From Micropruina sonneratiae (GTDB lineage: Bacteria; Actinomycetota; Actinomycetes; Propionibacteriales; Propionibacteriaceae), in the NCBI RefSeq assembly GCF_025972045.1, contig NZ_JAPDHX010000002.1, positions 248,001 to 312,000 on the forward strand: DNA of 64,000 nt. The letters are read 5' to 3'. The notes beneath the pieces are model-generated. The model saw only the letters and a list, made by a program, of their open reading frames with translations, did not search any database and was not told the DNA's origin. Of the stretch, positions 43,663 through 52,680 are shown one piece after another. Positions within the stretch are counted from its first letter, which is position 1, and every line of letters starts with the position of its first letter. The position numbers and the translations under genes were made by a program.

Positions 43663-44694
43663 TCAGCTGCGGAAGGCGGCCACGGCCTGCCAGGACGGGT
43701 CCGGCTCGCCGCGGACGCCGACCGTCCCCTGCTGCCAGCCCGTGCTGGCCACCCGCAGTTGATCGGCCGCGGGGGTGGTCGAGTCGACGTAGAAGTGGAA
43801 CGTCCGGACGCCGGCGCTCGACTCGACGGCCACCAGCCGACCCGACCGCCCGACGATCTCGCTGAGGTGGTCTTCAAGCCCCTGCAACAGCGCCAACGAG
43901 CCGCGACCGGGCCAGCCGTCCGGGGTGCGGTCACTGAACGGTACCGACACCGCCACATGTTGGTCGTAGTCAGGGGCTTGCACCGACGACAGCCGATTGA
44001 GGCAGGCGACCAGCACCGGGCCGTTCGGTCCGGCGCCGCGCAGCAGCGTCCAGCCCATCTCTCCGTCGGGTGCCCCCTGCGCCGCCACCTCGGCGAGCAG
44101 CCCCGGCAGGTCTGCCAGTGGCCGGGCACCCTCGGGCCGGTCGACCGCGGTGGCGATCTCCCCCAGCCACAACTCCACCGCCTCCTCACCGACCGCGCTG
44201 TCGAGTCCCAGGAAACTGATCTGGGTCCGCAGGCCCTCCGGCATACGGGCGAACGCCGGGTGGTGGACCAGCACGTCCAGGCCCGTGCCCCGAGGGGTGG
44301 CCGCAACGTTCAGGTCATCCAGGTGCAGCTCCACCCCACCGATCTCGAGGGTGTCGGACAGCCCTGACGCCGGGCGCAGGTCGCCGTACTCCCAGGTGGC
44401 GTCCGGCGCGGGCGCGCCGCGCAACCAGCGCCTGGCCACCTGGCGCAGGGACGGATCGCCGCCGGCGGTGACGGTCAGCCGGTGCATGCTGGTGGTGCCG
44501 GGCCCGAACTCCCAGGCCAACCCCGGATCGATGCCGCCCACGTTGCTGCTCATCCCGTCCACCCATTGGCGGATGCTCCCGTCGCCGATCGCCAGGGCCA
44601 GTTCGTCGCAATGGTCGGCCCACCACGTCCAGAACGCCTCGATCGCCCGGGCCTTGCCGCGGGCGGACGTCCGGTGCCCGAACAGGTTCACCAT
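43663..44694 (-). CDS. Hypothetical protein, possibly two-domain
   Basis: 343 residues, ATG 44694. N-terminal half begins VNLFGHRTSARGKARAIEAF and includes WTWWADHCDELALAIGDG; this opening resembles a family of cytoplasmic proteins with a W-rich start. The C-terminal part (FHFYVDSTTPAADQLRVAST) recalls DUF695-type domains, which contain an RTFHFYVD strand. No catalytic motif, signal peptide or helix. It starts 5 bp after the lipoprotein gene ends, so the two are likely one operon. Confidence 0.6.
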   Translation of the reverse strand: MVNLFGHRTSARGKARAIEAFWTWWADHCDELALAIGDGSIRQWVDGMSSNVGGIDPGLAWEFGPGTTSMHRLTVTAGGDPSLRQVARRWLRGAPAPDATWEYGDLRPASGLSDTLEIGGVELHLDDLNVAATPRGTGLDVLVHHPAFARMPEGLRTQISFLGLDSAVGEEAVELWLGEIATAVDRPEGARPLADLPGLLAEVAAQGAPDGEMGWTLLRGAGPNGPVLVACLNRLSSVQAPDYDQHVAVSVPFSDRTPDGWPGRGSLALLQGLEDHLSEIVGRSGRLVAVESSAGVRTFHFYVDSTTPAADQLRVASTGWQQGTVGVRGEPDPSWQAVAAFRS

Positions 44695-44699
44695 GGGCG

Positions 44700-45029
44700 T
44701 CAGCCGAAGTTCTGCAGGGTGTAGCCGTGCGTCGCGCACCCGTCCCTGAGGAACTGTTTGTCGGCTTCGCTCACCTTGTCGGGATCGCCCAGGAAGGTGA
44801 TGGATCGCTCCACCCACACCTTGGCCTCACCACTCACCTGACCCGAGTCGCGCAACTTCTCCAGCCCGACCAAAGCGACCTTGCCGACGGTTTCGCCCGA
44901 GGCGGCCACCGCGTCAAGGGCTGGGCAACCTACTCGGTAGGCGTCCTCGGCGGTTAGACCGGCCTCGGCGCAACCGGCGAAGGTGAGCACGCCGACGGCT
45001 GCGGCGGCGGCAAGGCGGCGGTAGGACAT
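44700..45029 (-). CDS. Small secreted lipoprotein, unknown function
   Basis: 109 residues, ATG 45029. Signal peptide with a lipobox-like FAGC (Cys near residue 20), then a helical domain of about 88 residues (ALDAVAASGETVGKVALVGL, SITFLGDPDKVSEADKQFLR) with two further cysteines that could pair (VGCPALDAV, RDGCATHG). Not recognised. Likely co-transcribed with the following hypothetical gene. Confidence 0.6.
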   Translation of the reverse strand: MSYRRLAAAAAVGVLTFAGCAEAGLTAEDAYRVGCPALDAVAASGETVGKVALVGLEKLRDSGQVSGEAKVWVERSITFLGDPDKVSEADKQFLRDGCATHGYTLQNFG

Positions 45030-45170
45030 GCGCCCCAGTCTAGGAAGCACGGCAACGTGACCGCCGCAATCCCGGGGGCCGCGCGACGATGTCGCGGGGC
45101 GAGCGCGGAGAGGGTCGTGCCCGCACTACCCTCGCTGTCGCGCTGCCGCCCTTGGCTGCCCGGTTCGCCC

Positions 45171-45191
45171 CTGGTGTGCTGGACACACCAG
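45171..45191. promoter_or_regulatory. Perfect inverted repeat, operator or hairpin
   Basis: CTGGTGTG-CTGGA-CACACCAG, 8-bp arms around 5 nt, upstream of the broken small membrane gene at 45214 and within the 184-bp gap to the divergent lipoprotein gene. Size fits a dimeric regulator's site. Confidence 0.45.
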
Positions 45192-45213
45192 AACCTCCAC
45201 CGGACGGACTCCC

Positions 45214-45433
45214 ATGAACCTCGACGCACTACTCGCCCAGCCCCTACTCGCTATCGGAATGGTTCTGTTCGGCCTCGGGTCGTGCTGGCCGCTGCGGCCT
45301 CGATCAGTTTCCGCTGGCGGGCCATCGCCAATGAACGCGCCTGGGGGCGGTATCGCCGTGCCCGCGTGTGAGCGGCACAGTTCTGCTGATCGTCGGCGTC
45401 GCGTTGATCGGGCTGCACCCGGCCGGCCGCTGA
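45214..45433 (+). pseudogene. Possible frameshifted small membrane protein
   Basis: Three in-order pieces in different frames look like one about 72-residue two-helix protein: MNLDALLAQPLLAIGMVLFG from ATG 45214, then VLAAAASISFRWRAIANERA, then VSGTVLLIVGVALIGLHPAG ending at TGA 45431-45433. Frame changes fall near 45283 and 45368. Either a decayed gene or overlapping short ORFs; no homologue is recognised. Confidence 0.4.
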
Positions 45434-45542
45434 GCCGGTGCGGCAGCAGACGTATCGGGGCCCGGCCCGCGCTGCTCCTGTGAGCACGGCCCATCGCGTC
45501 AGAGCCGACGCGTGGGTGGACCACGGATCCTGGGAGGACTTC

Positions 45543-47096
45543 ATGCGAGCACGTACAGCCCTGGCCATCGCCGGCCTGGTCGCCGGCGTCGGCGTCGCGG
45601 TGCCGGTCGCGCCGGCGTGGGCGGACGCCGACGGCTGCGAACCGGGGATGCTGTCCGACTTCAACGGGGACGGATACAGCGACGCCGTCGTGGCCGACCC
45701 GCGCGCCACCGTCTCAGGCCATCCCGACGCGGGCCGGATCGTGGTGCTCTACGGGGACAACGACGGCCGGATCGGCGAAGGCAGCCGGCAGACCCTCTTC
45801 GAAGGGGCCGCCGGCGTCGGCGGAACGGCAGAAACCGGTGACCGGTTCGGCAGTTCGGTGACCGCGTTCGACGCCGACTGTGACGGCTACACCGACGTGG
45901 CGGTCGGCATTCCGCTCGAGGACGTCGGCGCAGTCGCCGACGCCGGCCAGGTCAGGCTGCTGTGGGGCGGGCCGGGCGGGCTCGGCAGCGGCGGCGCGGC
46001 GACGTTGTACCAGTCGACGACCTTCGGCATCCCGTTGCAGGCCGCCGCGCGCTTCGGTGCCGTGGTGGACGGGGTCGAGGACGTCGGTCAGGGCGGCACC
46101 CCGGAGCCGGATGCCCACGTGCTCGCCATCGGTGTGCCCGGCGCCACCGTGGAGGGCCACCCCAACGCCGGGGCCGTCGCGGTGCGCGCCGCCTATGACG
46201 GGGGCTGGGAGTACCACTGGATCACCGAGGCGTCACCCGGCATCCCCGGCAACCCCGAGACCGGTGACGGCTTCGGCTCGGCCGTGTCGTGCAACTGGCT
46301 GCTCGGCGGCAGCGACATCGACTGCGTGGTGGGGGTGCCCGGTGAGAACGTCGGCAGTGTCGTGGACGCGGGCAACGCCGTGCTGATCCGCGACCTGTAC
46401 TTCTCCGACGAGTACACCGCCACCTCGATCGGGCAGAACAGTGCGGGGGTGCCCAACTCGGCGGAGACCGGCGACCGGTACGGCTTCTCCGTCGACACCG
46501 TCCGGGTCGGTTCGACCGGCCGGGTCGCGATCGGGGCTCCGGGCGAGGGCGTCGGCAGCCGCCGCAACGCCGGCCTGGTGCAGCTGTTCGCCACCTCGGG
46601 CGGATCGCTGGTGGCGCAGACCGCGCTGCACCAGAACACGCCGGGGGTCGACCAGACCGCCGAGGCGGGCGACCGGTTCGGCTGGTCGCTGGCCTGGATC
46701 GCGCCCGGGCTGGGTGGCAGCCGGACGAGGCTCGCGGTAGGGGTGCCCGACGAGAACACCTCGGCCGGCGTCAATGCCGGCCTGGTGCAGGTCTTCCCGA
46801 TGGGTGCGCTGACCAGTGACCGGACGTGGACCCAGGACAGCGCGGGAGTGCCCGGCGCGGCCGCCGAGGGCGACCGGTTCGGCGCCAGCCTGGCCGCCGT
46901 CCACGGCGTCACCGAACGGGCCTTCCTGGTGGGCGTCCCGGACGACGCGGGCAACGGTGACGGCATGGTCGACGTGATCCCGCTGGGCGGCGGCAGCCCG
47001 CGCGCCTGGATCCCCGGGCAGGGCGGCGTCCCGGGTTCGGCCACCCGCTTCGGCACGGCGATGGCCGCCGTGCACGGCGGCGGCTCGGCCGGCTGA
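45543..47096 (+). CDS. Secreted FG-GAP (integrin-alpha-like) beta-propeller protein
   Basis: 517 residues. Cleavable signal peptide (TALAIAGLVAGVGVAVPVAP ... WADA), no anchor. Seven repeats with the FG-GAP pattern, e.g. DFNGDGYSDAVVADP, DADCDGYTDVAVGIP, and repeated ETGDRFGSSV / EAGDRFGWSL / AEGDRFGASL loops, with Asp-rich calcium loops in the first two. Seven blades make a complete propeller. ATG 45543 follows GGGAGGA. Function outside the cell unknown; binding or adhesion is inferred. Confidence 0.85.
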   Translation: MRARTALAIAGLVAGVGVAVPVAPAWADADGCEPGMLSDFNGDGYSDAVVADPRATVSGHPDAGRIVVLYGDNDGRIGEGSRQTLFEGAAGVGGTAETGDRFGSSVTAFDADCDGYTDVAVGIPLEDVGAVADAGQVRLLWGGPGGLGSGGAATLYQSTTFGIPLQAAARFGAVVDGVEDVGQGGTPEPDAHVLAIGVPGATVEGHPNAGAVAVRAAYDGGWEYHWITEASPGIPGNPETGDGFGSAVSCNWLLGGSDIDCVVGVPGENVGSVVDAGNAVLIRDLYFSDEYTATSIGQNSAGVPNSAETGDRYGFSVDTVRVGSTGRVAIGAPGEGVGSRRNAGLVQLFATSGGSLVAQTALHQNTPGVDQTAEAGDRFGWSLAWIAPGLGGSRTRLAVGVPDENTSAGVNAGLVQVFPMGALTSDRTWTQDSAGVPGAAAEGDRFGASLAAVHGVTERAFLVGVPDDAGNGDGMVDVIPLGGGSPRAWIPGQGGVPGSATRFGTAMAAVHGGGSAG

Positions 47097-47154
47097 TCGC
47101 CGGCCCGGGACGGCCGGTGCGGCGTCCGAGGTCGCCAGGCACTACCGTCGGGGG

Positions 47155-48939
47155 GTGACCTCCACCGATTCAGCGGCCGACGCGGTCGACTTCGACGACC
47201 TCGGCCTCGACGAGCGACTGCTGTCGACGCTGCGCGGGCTGGGCTATGAGCACCCGACCCCCATTCAGGCCGAGACGATCCCGACCCTGCTCGAGGGTCG
47301 CGACGTCGTCGGCCTGGCCCAGACCGGCACCGGCAAGACCGCGGCCTTCGCCCTGCCCGCACTGCAGCTGCTCGACGCCCACAGCCGCCACCCGCAGGTG
47401 CTGGTGCTGGCCCCGACCCGCGAGCTCGCGCTGCAGGTGTGCGAGGCGTTCCAGAGCTACGCGGCCAAGCTGGCCGGCGTCCATGTGCTGCCGGTGTACG
47501 GCGGGCAGGGCTACGGCGTCCAGCTGAGTGCGCTGGCCCGCGGCGTCCAGGTGGTGGTCGGCACCCCCGGCCGGATCATGGACCACCTCGAGAAGGGCAC
47601 GCTCGACCTGTCCCGGCTGCGCTTCCTGGCGCTCGACGAGGCCGACGAGATGCTCAACATGGGCTTCGTCGACGACATCGAGACGATCCTGGCCGCCACC
47701 CCGGCCGAGAAGCAGGTGGCTCTGTTCTCGGCGACCATGCCCCCGGCGATCCGGCGGCTGTCGAAGAAGTACCTGACCGACCCGGTCGAGGTGAGCGTCA
47801 AGGGCAGCACCGCGACCGCGCCGAACGTCCGGCACCGGTACCTGTTGGTGCCCTACCCGCAGAAGGTGGACGCCCTCACCCGGCTGCTCGAGACCGAGAA
47901 CTTCGAGGGCATGATCGTCTTCGTCCGGACCAAGAACGAGACCGAGACGCTCGCCGAGAAGCTGCAGGCCCGCGGCTTCTCGGCGTCCGCGATCAACGGC
48001 GACGTGGCTCAGGCCCAACGCGAGCGCACCATCAACCAGCTGAAGTCGGGCCGGCTCGACGTGCTGGTGGCCACCGATGTGGCCGCGCGCGGCCTCGACG
48101 TCGACCGGATCAGCCATGTGGTCAACTTCGACATTCCGACCGACACCGAGTCGTACGTGCACCGGATCGGCCGCACCGGCCGGGCCGGTCGCAGCGGTGA
48201 GGCGATCTCGTTCGTGACGCCCCGCGAGCGGCGGCTGCTGCGCGACATCGAACGCGCGACCGGGCAATCTCTGGAGCTGGTGCCGGTGCCGAGCGCCGAG
48301 GACGTGAACGCCACCCGGCTGAGCCGGTTCGACGGCGAGATCACCCAGGCGCTCGCCTCCGACCGGCTGGCCTTCTTCCGCGCCGTCGTCGGGCACTACG
48401 TCGAGGAGTTCGACGTGCCCGCGCTGGACGTCGCCGCCGCCCTGGCGCTGCGCGGCCAGGGCGAGCAGCCGCTGCTGCTCGAACCCGATCCGGAACCCTC
48501 GGAGCGCCGAGGGCGGGACCGCGACCGCGCCGACCAGGACGAACGCGGCGGCGCGGGGCAACGCACGCCACGGGGCGACACCCCGGCGCTGGCCGCGTAC
48601 CGGATCGCCGTCGGCAAGCGGCACCGGATCACGCCGCGACACATCGTTGGAGCGCTGGCCAACGAGGGCGGGCTGCGCCGAGAGGACTTCGGTCACATCG
48701 ACATCCGGCTCGACCACTCGATCGTCGAACTGCCGGCCGCCCTCTCCCAGGACGCCTGGGACGCCCTGCGGACGACCCGCATCTCGGGCCGGCTGATCGA
48801 CCTGACCCCGGCGTCCGCCCGCGACCGGGAGGGGGGCCATCCCGGGCAAAGGTCCGGACCCAACCGCGACAAGGGGTTCCACAAGCGGGACAGGTTCAGC
48901 AGGTACGACCGGCCGAAGAAGCCCCGCCGCAAGGGCTGA
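47155..48939 (+). CDS. deaD: DEAD-box ATP-dependent RNA helicase (CsdA/DeaD-like)
   Basis: 594 residues from GTG 47155. Helicase motifs in order: Q motif YEHPTPIQAETIP, I AQTGTGKTAAF, Ia PTRELALQ, II LDEADEM, III FSATMP, V VATDVAARGLDVD, VI HRIGRTGRAGR. Then an Arg/Asp-rich linker near residue 445 and a DbpA-type RNA-binding domain (YRIAVGKRHRITPRHIVGAL), ending in a basic RDKGFHKRDRFSRYDRPKKP tail. Typical actinobacterial cold-shock/ribosome-biogenesis helicase. Confidence 0.92.
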   Translation: MTSTDSAADAVDFDDLGLDERLLSTLRGLGYEHPTPIQAETIPTLLEGRDVVGLAQTGTGKTAAFALPALQLLDAHSRHPQVLVLAPTRELALQVCEAFQSYAAKLAGVHVLPVYGGQGYGVQLSALARGVQVVVGTPGRIMDHLEKGTLDLSRLRFLALDEADEMLNMGFVDDIETILAATPAEKQVALFSATMPPAIRRLSKKYLTDPVEVSVKGSTATAPNVRHRYLLVPYPQKVDALTRLLETENFEGMIVFVRTKNETETLAEKLQARGFSASAINGDVAQAQRERTINQLKSGRLDVLVATDVAARGLDVDRISHVVNFDIPTDTESYVHRIGRTGRAGRSGEAISFVTPRERRLLRDIERATGQSLELVPVPSAEDVNATRLSRFDGEITQALASDRLAFFRAVVGHYVEEFDVPALDVAAALALRGQGEQPLLLEPDPEPSERRGRDRDRADQDERGGAGQRTPRGDTPALAAYRIAVGKRHRITPRHIVGALANEGGLRREDFGHIDIRLDHSIVELPAALSQDAWDALRTTRISGRLIDLTPASARDREGGHPGQRSGPNRDKGFHKRDRFSRYDRPKKPRRKG

Positions 48940-49027
48940 GCGGTGTCGTGGACCGTGTGGGCGGTCCTCATCGGCCCACTCCCGCTCGCCGGTCTCACGC
49001 CCGCCGGTCCCCCGCGAGCGCTGGAGG

Positions 49028-50047
49028 TCAGGTGATGGGTTGCTCCGCAACCAGGGGCGGCACCAGCACTCCCCCGGCCGCCGGATCGCCCAGCCCTAGA
49101 CAGGCCGACAGGATCGCCGTCACCTGCTCGGTGCTCCCCGCACCCGGTGACCAGGGGTCGACGAAGTCGTGGGCCCAGCTCAGCCCGGGATCGATGACCG
49201 CCTCGCCGTAGTAGTCGGCCGAGGGTCCGAAGACGCTGGCGCCGAAGGCGCGGGCGGCGTCCTGCCTGACGGCCAGGTCGTTGCTGTTGCTGACCAGCAC
49301 CGCCCGTTCGAGCCGGTGCCGGACCCGGACGCTGCCGTCGAACAGTGACTCGGACAGATGCAGGAATGGCACCACGCCGGGCAGCGGGAAGCCCGGGTAG
49401 GCGTACGGGCTGTGGCCCAGGTCGGCCTTCACCCGCGGATCCCACCACATGTACATTCCGGGCACGATGCGCGGGTACTTCACGCACAGCCGTACCGCCG
49501 GCATCGGGAACCCCTTGGGTGCGATGAGCGGCGCCGCGATCACCACCCGGCTCACCTCGGGCCGGGTCGCGGCGGCCCAGCCGGCCATCGTCCCGCCCGC
49601 CGACAGTCCGACCACCCAGACCCGCCGCCCCAGCCCCGCCGCGATGTCGGTGCAGGTGTTCACGTGCGCGACCAGTTCGGCCTCGGTCAGGTTCTTCAGG
49701 TCACGGTTCAGCAGGTCGGCCTGCCCGTGGTGCGGCATCCGGGGCAGCAGGACGCGGTAGCCGGCGTCCTGTAGCCGCTCGCCGACGGCGAGAAACTGGG
49801 AGGGCGCGTTGGTGAAGCCGTGCCAGATGACGACCGTGGTCGGCGTGTCCACCTCGGGTTCCAGCAGGCGCGTGCGGGTCATCTCGGGAATGTCGGCCCC
49901 GTCATCGAGCGCGAAGAGCTCGTCGAGGCGGCGCAGCGCGGCGTCCCGCTCATGCGGGGGGTCCGGCGCCGGCACCCTCGGCGCCGGCACAGAAAGACGG
50001 CGGCGGAACCACGCCGTGCGGGTGGCCGGGAAGGGAGCTGTCACCAT
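49028..50047 (-). CDS. Alpha/beta hydrolase
   Basis: 339 residues from ATG 50047. The oxyanion/HG motif is VVIWHGFTNAPSQF and the nucleophile elbow GLSAGGTMAG near residue 148. The lid RDLKNLTEAELVAHVNTC and SNSNDLAVRQDAARAF (acid) precede a C-terminal DPGLSWAHDFVDPWS that may supply the His. The 55-residue N-terminus is Arg/Pro-rich without a signal peptide. Esterase or lipase of unknown substrate. Confidence 0.8.
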   Translation of the reverse strand: MVTAPFPATRTAWFRRRLSVPAPRVPAPDPPHERDAALRRLDELFALDDGADIPEMTRTRLLEPEVDTPTTVVIWHGFTNAPSQFLAVGERLQDAGYRVLLPRMPHHGQADLLNRDLKNLTEAELVAHVNTCTDIAAGLGRRVWVVGLSAGGTMAGWAAATRPEVSRVVIAAPLIAPKGFPMPAVRLCVKYPRIVPGMYMWWDPRVKADLGHSPYAYPGFPLPGVVPFLHLSESLFDGSVRVRHRLERAVLVSNSNDLAVRQDAARAFGASVFGPSADYYGEAVIDPGLSWAHDFVDPWSPGAGSTEQVTAILSACLGLGDPAAGGVLVPPLVAEQPIT

Positions 50048-50159
50048 GCTGTTCCGGTCTGGGTTGAGGACGCGCGCCAGCCGCGCCGGTGGAATCGCTG
50101 CCGTTCTATCACGTCCACGCCCATGCTGACGCCCAGCAGCCGAAATGGCAGCGAATCAC

Positions 50160-50564
50160 CTAGTGGGAGTGCAAATAATGGCTGAATTCCGGTTCAATCT
50201 GGGCAACATCATCTGCTACACGTTGACCATCATCCGTTCGGTTGCGGGTAGCCCGGCCGACAAGAGTGCGCGCGAAGGCCCTGCTGGACGCCGGCACGAT
50301 CGACGCCGGCGAGTACGAGGCGCTGAAGGCCAAGGCCCCCGCCTGATCCCGCCGCGTCACGCGAGGCCCCGTCCGGAACGTCCGGGCCGGGCCCGAGCCC
50401 TCCCCCACCGGTAGTTCGGCGAAGTCGACCGCGACCAGCGCGGCGGCGTTCTGGCCCAGAGTCGTGGTCAGGAAGTCGCCCAGCCAGCTGACCAACCACG
50501 AGGCCAGCAGGGGGATCACCAGCGCCACGCCCACCGCCCAGACCGGAGCGACCTCGACCCGCAT
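50160..50564 (-). CDS. Doubtful short membrane ORF
   Basis: Up to 134 residues. Only the first 60 look protein-like: VWAVGVALVIPLLASWLVSW and LGDFLTTTLGQNAAALVAVD. The rest is Arg/Ser/Ala-rich and antisense to the SHOCT-type relic at 50178-50346. It could be a truncated gene whose 3' end was replaced by foreign sequence at the same deletion. Low support. Confidence 0.25.
   Translation of the reverse strand: MRVEVAPVWAVGVALVIPLLASWLVSWLGDFLTTTLGQNAAALVAVDFAELPVGEGSGPARTFRTGPRVTRRDQAGALAFSASYSPASIVPASSRAFARTLVGRATRNRTDDGQRVADDVAQIEPEFSHYLHSH
50178..50346 (+). pseudogene. Internally deleted PLDc_N/SHOCT-domain protein
   Basis: ATG 50178 with the start MAEFRFNLGNIICYTLTI, the N-terminus of the roughly 130-residue PLDc_N-SHOCT membrane proteins, jumps straight to IRSVAGSPADKSA, a linker normally after the second helix. 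After a frame change near 50266 it reads AKALLDAGTIDAGEYEALKA ending KAPA, the complete SHOCT tail. The two membrane helices between are missing. An internal deletion plus frameshift. Confidence 0.6.
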
Positions 50565-50637
50565 CGGCGTCCACCTCCTCGGCTTGGGACTCTAGCGGTC
50601 GGGAGCGGACCGGGCGCGCCACGGGCAGGATGGGGGC

Positions 50638-51372
50638 ATGGACGACGACCTGGGCGGCGAGGTCCCGCTCCCCCGCCCGCCGCGGCGGGTGGTCTCGTTG
50701 GTACCGTCGCTCACCGAGGCGATCGCCGCCACCGCGCCCGGGCTGTTGGTCGGCGCGACCGACTGGTGCACCCATCCCGCAGACCTGGCCGTGACGCGCG
50801 TCCGCGGCACCAAGAATCCCGACCTGGCCGCGATCAGGGGGCTGGCCCCCGACCTGGTGGTCGCCAACCGTGAGGAGAACCGCAAGCTCGACGTCGAGCG
50901 GCTGCGGGCAGCGGACGTCGCGGTGTGGGTCACCAGCATCGACACCGTGGGCCAGGCACTGACCAGCCTGGACCGGCTGTTCGACCGGGCGCTGGGGCTG
51001 GGCCGGCCCGGCTGGCTGGACGCCGCCGCGGCGACCTGGGCGGCGCCGCCCACCCTGCCGCCGCTACGGGTCGCAGTGGCGATCTGGCGCGACCCGTGGA
51101 TGTGGATCGGTCCGCTGACCTACGGCCACGACGTCCTGCAGCGGCTGGGCCTGGTCAATGCCGTCACCGAACCGCGCTACCCGCACGCCGACCCGGACTC
51201 GGCCGCCCTCGCCGACCTGGTGCTGCTGCCCGACGAGCCCTACCCGTTCACCGACGACGACGGGCCGGAGGCCCTGCCGGTGCCGAGCCGGCTGATCTCG
51301 GGCCGTTCGCTCAGCTGGTACGGGCCGGCGATGGTCGACGGCCGTGGCGACCTGGAGCGGGCCCTCGCCTAG
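50638..51372 (+). CDS. Helical-backbone metal receptor (BtuF-like, no signal peptide)
   Basis: 244 residues. Fold of class III substrate-binding proteins: RRVVSLVPSLTEAIAATAPG, LLVGATDWCTHPADL, IRGLAPDLVVANREENRK and the long helix before TWAAPPTLPPLRVAVAIW. Usually these bind cobalamin or siderophores outside the cell, yet this one lacks a secretion signal and its ABC partners. Cytoplasmic 'cobalamin-binding-like' members exist in actinobacteria; ligand unknown. Confidence 0.8.
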   Translation: MDDDLGGEVPLPRPPRRVVSLVPSLTEAIAATAPGLLVGATDWCTHPADLAVTRVRGTKNPDLAAIRGLAPDLVVANREENRKLDVERLRAADVAVWVTSIDTVGQALTSLDRLFDRALGLGRPGWLDAAAATWAAPPTLPPLRVAVAIWRDPWMWIGPLTYGHDVLQRLGLVNAVTEPRYPHADPDSAALADLVLLPDEPYPFTDDDGPEALPVPSRLISGRSLSWYGPAMVDGRGDLERALA

Positions 51373-51450
51373 CCCGCCCGCAGCAGCGCACACGGAAATG
51401 TTCGGGCCCGCGTCGCGGTTGTGCTGTGGGAGCACACGTTGAGGAGAACA

Positions 51451-52122
51451 GTGACCGATAAGCACACCGACCCCGTCGTCATCGAGTTGTGGACCGACCT
51501 GGGCTGCCCGTGGTGTTACCTGGGCAAGCACCGGCTCGACACGGCCATCGCGCAGCGGCCCGACGCCGACCGCTTCGAACTGCGCCTGCGCTCGTTCGAG
51601 CTCGATCCCAGTGCGTCCGAAACCCCCGAGCCGGTGCACGAGCACCTGGCCGGCAAGTACGGTGCCAGCGCTGCTCAGGTGCAGGCCATGGAGGCGCGGA
51701 TCCGTGACCTGGCCGTCGCCGACGGGCTCGAATGGTCCGAGCTGCGCAGCACGGCGAACAGCTTCGCGGTGCATCGGCTGCTGAAGTACGCCGACACCCA
51801 GGGGGTGGGCACGACCTTCTTCACCGCCCTCCAAGACGGCTACTTCGCCGGCACCCTCGACCCGTTCGACCCTGACCAGCTCGTGACGGCCGCGACAGCG
51901 TCCGGCCTGGACGCCGCGGCCGTCCGGGCCGTGCTGGCCGGCGACGACCACGCCGACGAGGTGCGGGCCGACGAGGCCGAGGCGCAGGCGCTGGGCGCGA
52001 CCGGCGTCCCGTTCACCGTGTACGGACGCCGCTTCGCCACCGCGGGCGCCCAGAGCGTCGAAGGGTACGGCCAGGTGCTCGAGCAGACCGTCGCAGCGCT
52101 GGCCGAGGGTGGTGTGGCGTGA
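51451..52122 (+). CDS. DsbA-family oxidoreductase (FrnE-like)
   Basis: 223 residues from GTG 51451, preceded by GAGGAGA at 51441. Thioredoxin-like fold with CPWC in WTDLGCPWCYLGKHRLD near residue 22, the inserted helical domain (AAQVQAMEARIRDLAVADGL ... SFAVHRLLKYA), and cis-Pro strand GATGVPFTVYGRR near residue 182. No signal peptide, so a cytoplasmic FrnE-type thiol oxidoreductase or 2-hydroxychromene-isomerase relative. Confidence 0.87.
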   Translation: MTDKHTDPVVIELWTDLGCPWCYLGKHRLDTAIAQRPDADRFELRLRSFELDPSASETPEPVHEHLAGKYGASAAQVQAMEARIRDLAVADGLEWSELRSTANSFAVHRLLKYADTQGVGTTFFTALQDGYFAGTLDPFDPDQLVTAATASGLDAAAVRAVLAGDDHADEVRADEAEAQALGATGVPFTVYGRRFATAGAQSVEGYGQVLEQTVAALAEGGVA

Positions 52123-52204
52123 CGACCCCCAGGCTTGTCGACACCGGGGTCGTGGGCTGGTGCGACCCGGCCACCGGGGTCTGCGCGGTACCGGAACCCG
52201 ATCC

Positions 52205-52513
52205 TCAGCCCGCCCAGGCAGTGCCCGGCGACGCCTCGATCCGCCCGCGGGTTCGCTCGGCTGTGCCCGCGGCCCAGACACCGGTGGAGACGATGGCCAA
52301 CGCGGTCACCAGCACACCGCAGCCGGCCATGATCCACCACGCCGGCCGGGCGGCGGCCGCCAGCCCGTCGGCGATCGTTCCCGACAACCCGGCGAACGCC
52401 ACCGTCCCGAACACGGCGACCCCCAGCGAGGTGCCCACCTGACGCCCGGTGGAGGTCATCGCGGCGGCCAGCCCGGCCTGGGCGCGGGGCAGGCCTGAGA
52501 CTGCACCGACATC
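52205..52513 (-). pseudogene. C-terminal remnant of an EmrB/QacA MFS transporter
   Basis: The reverse strand reads VGAVSGLPRAQAGLAAAMTS then TGRQVGTSLGVAVFGTVAFA, the helix 11 motif of DHA2 pumps, followed by a last helix and a short tail. About 100 residues; helices 1-10 are absent and the upstream sequence gives no matching frame. Its 3' end lies 83 bp from the DsbA-like gene. Confidence 0.65.
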
Positions 52514-52680
52514 ATTCCGCTGCCCAGCGCGACAACTAGCCGCCCGCCCACGTCGCGCGCCGCCGGACACGTTGCGCGCGTTGCTGCACCCGCAATGTGT
52601 CCGGACGCGCGCAACGTCCACCCCTGACCTCGGCGGCACCGGCTTGGGTAGCCTCAGCTATCAACCTGGGAAAGGACGGC

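Noticed and set aside
52205-52513. MFS remnant as the missing end of the pump at 1-835
   Set aside because: The two lie 50 kb apart and the first gene simply runs off the window; no reason to join them.
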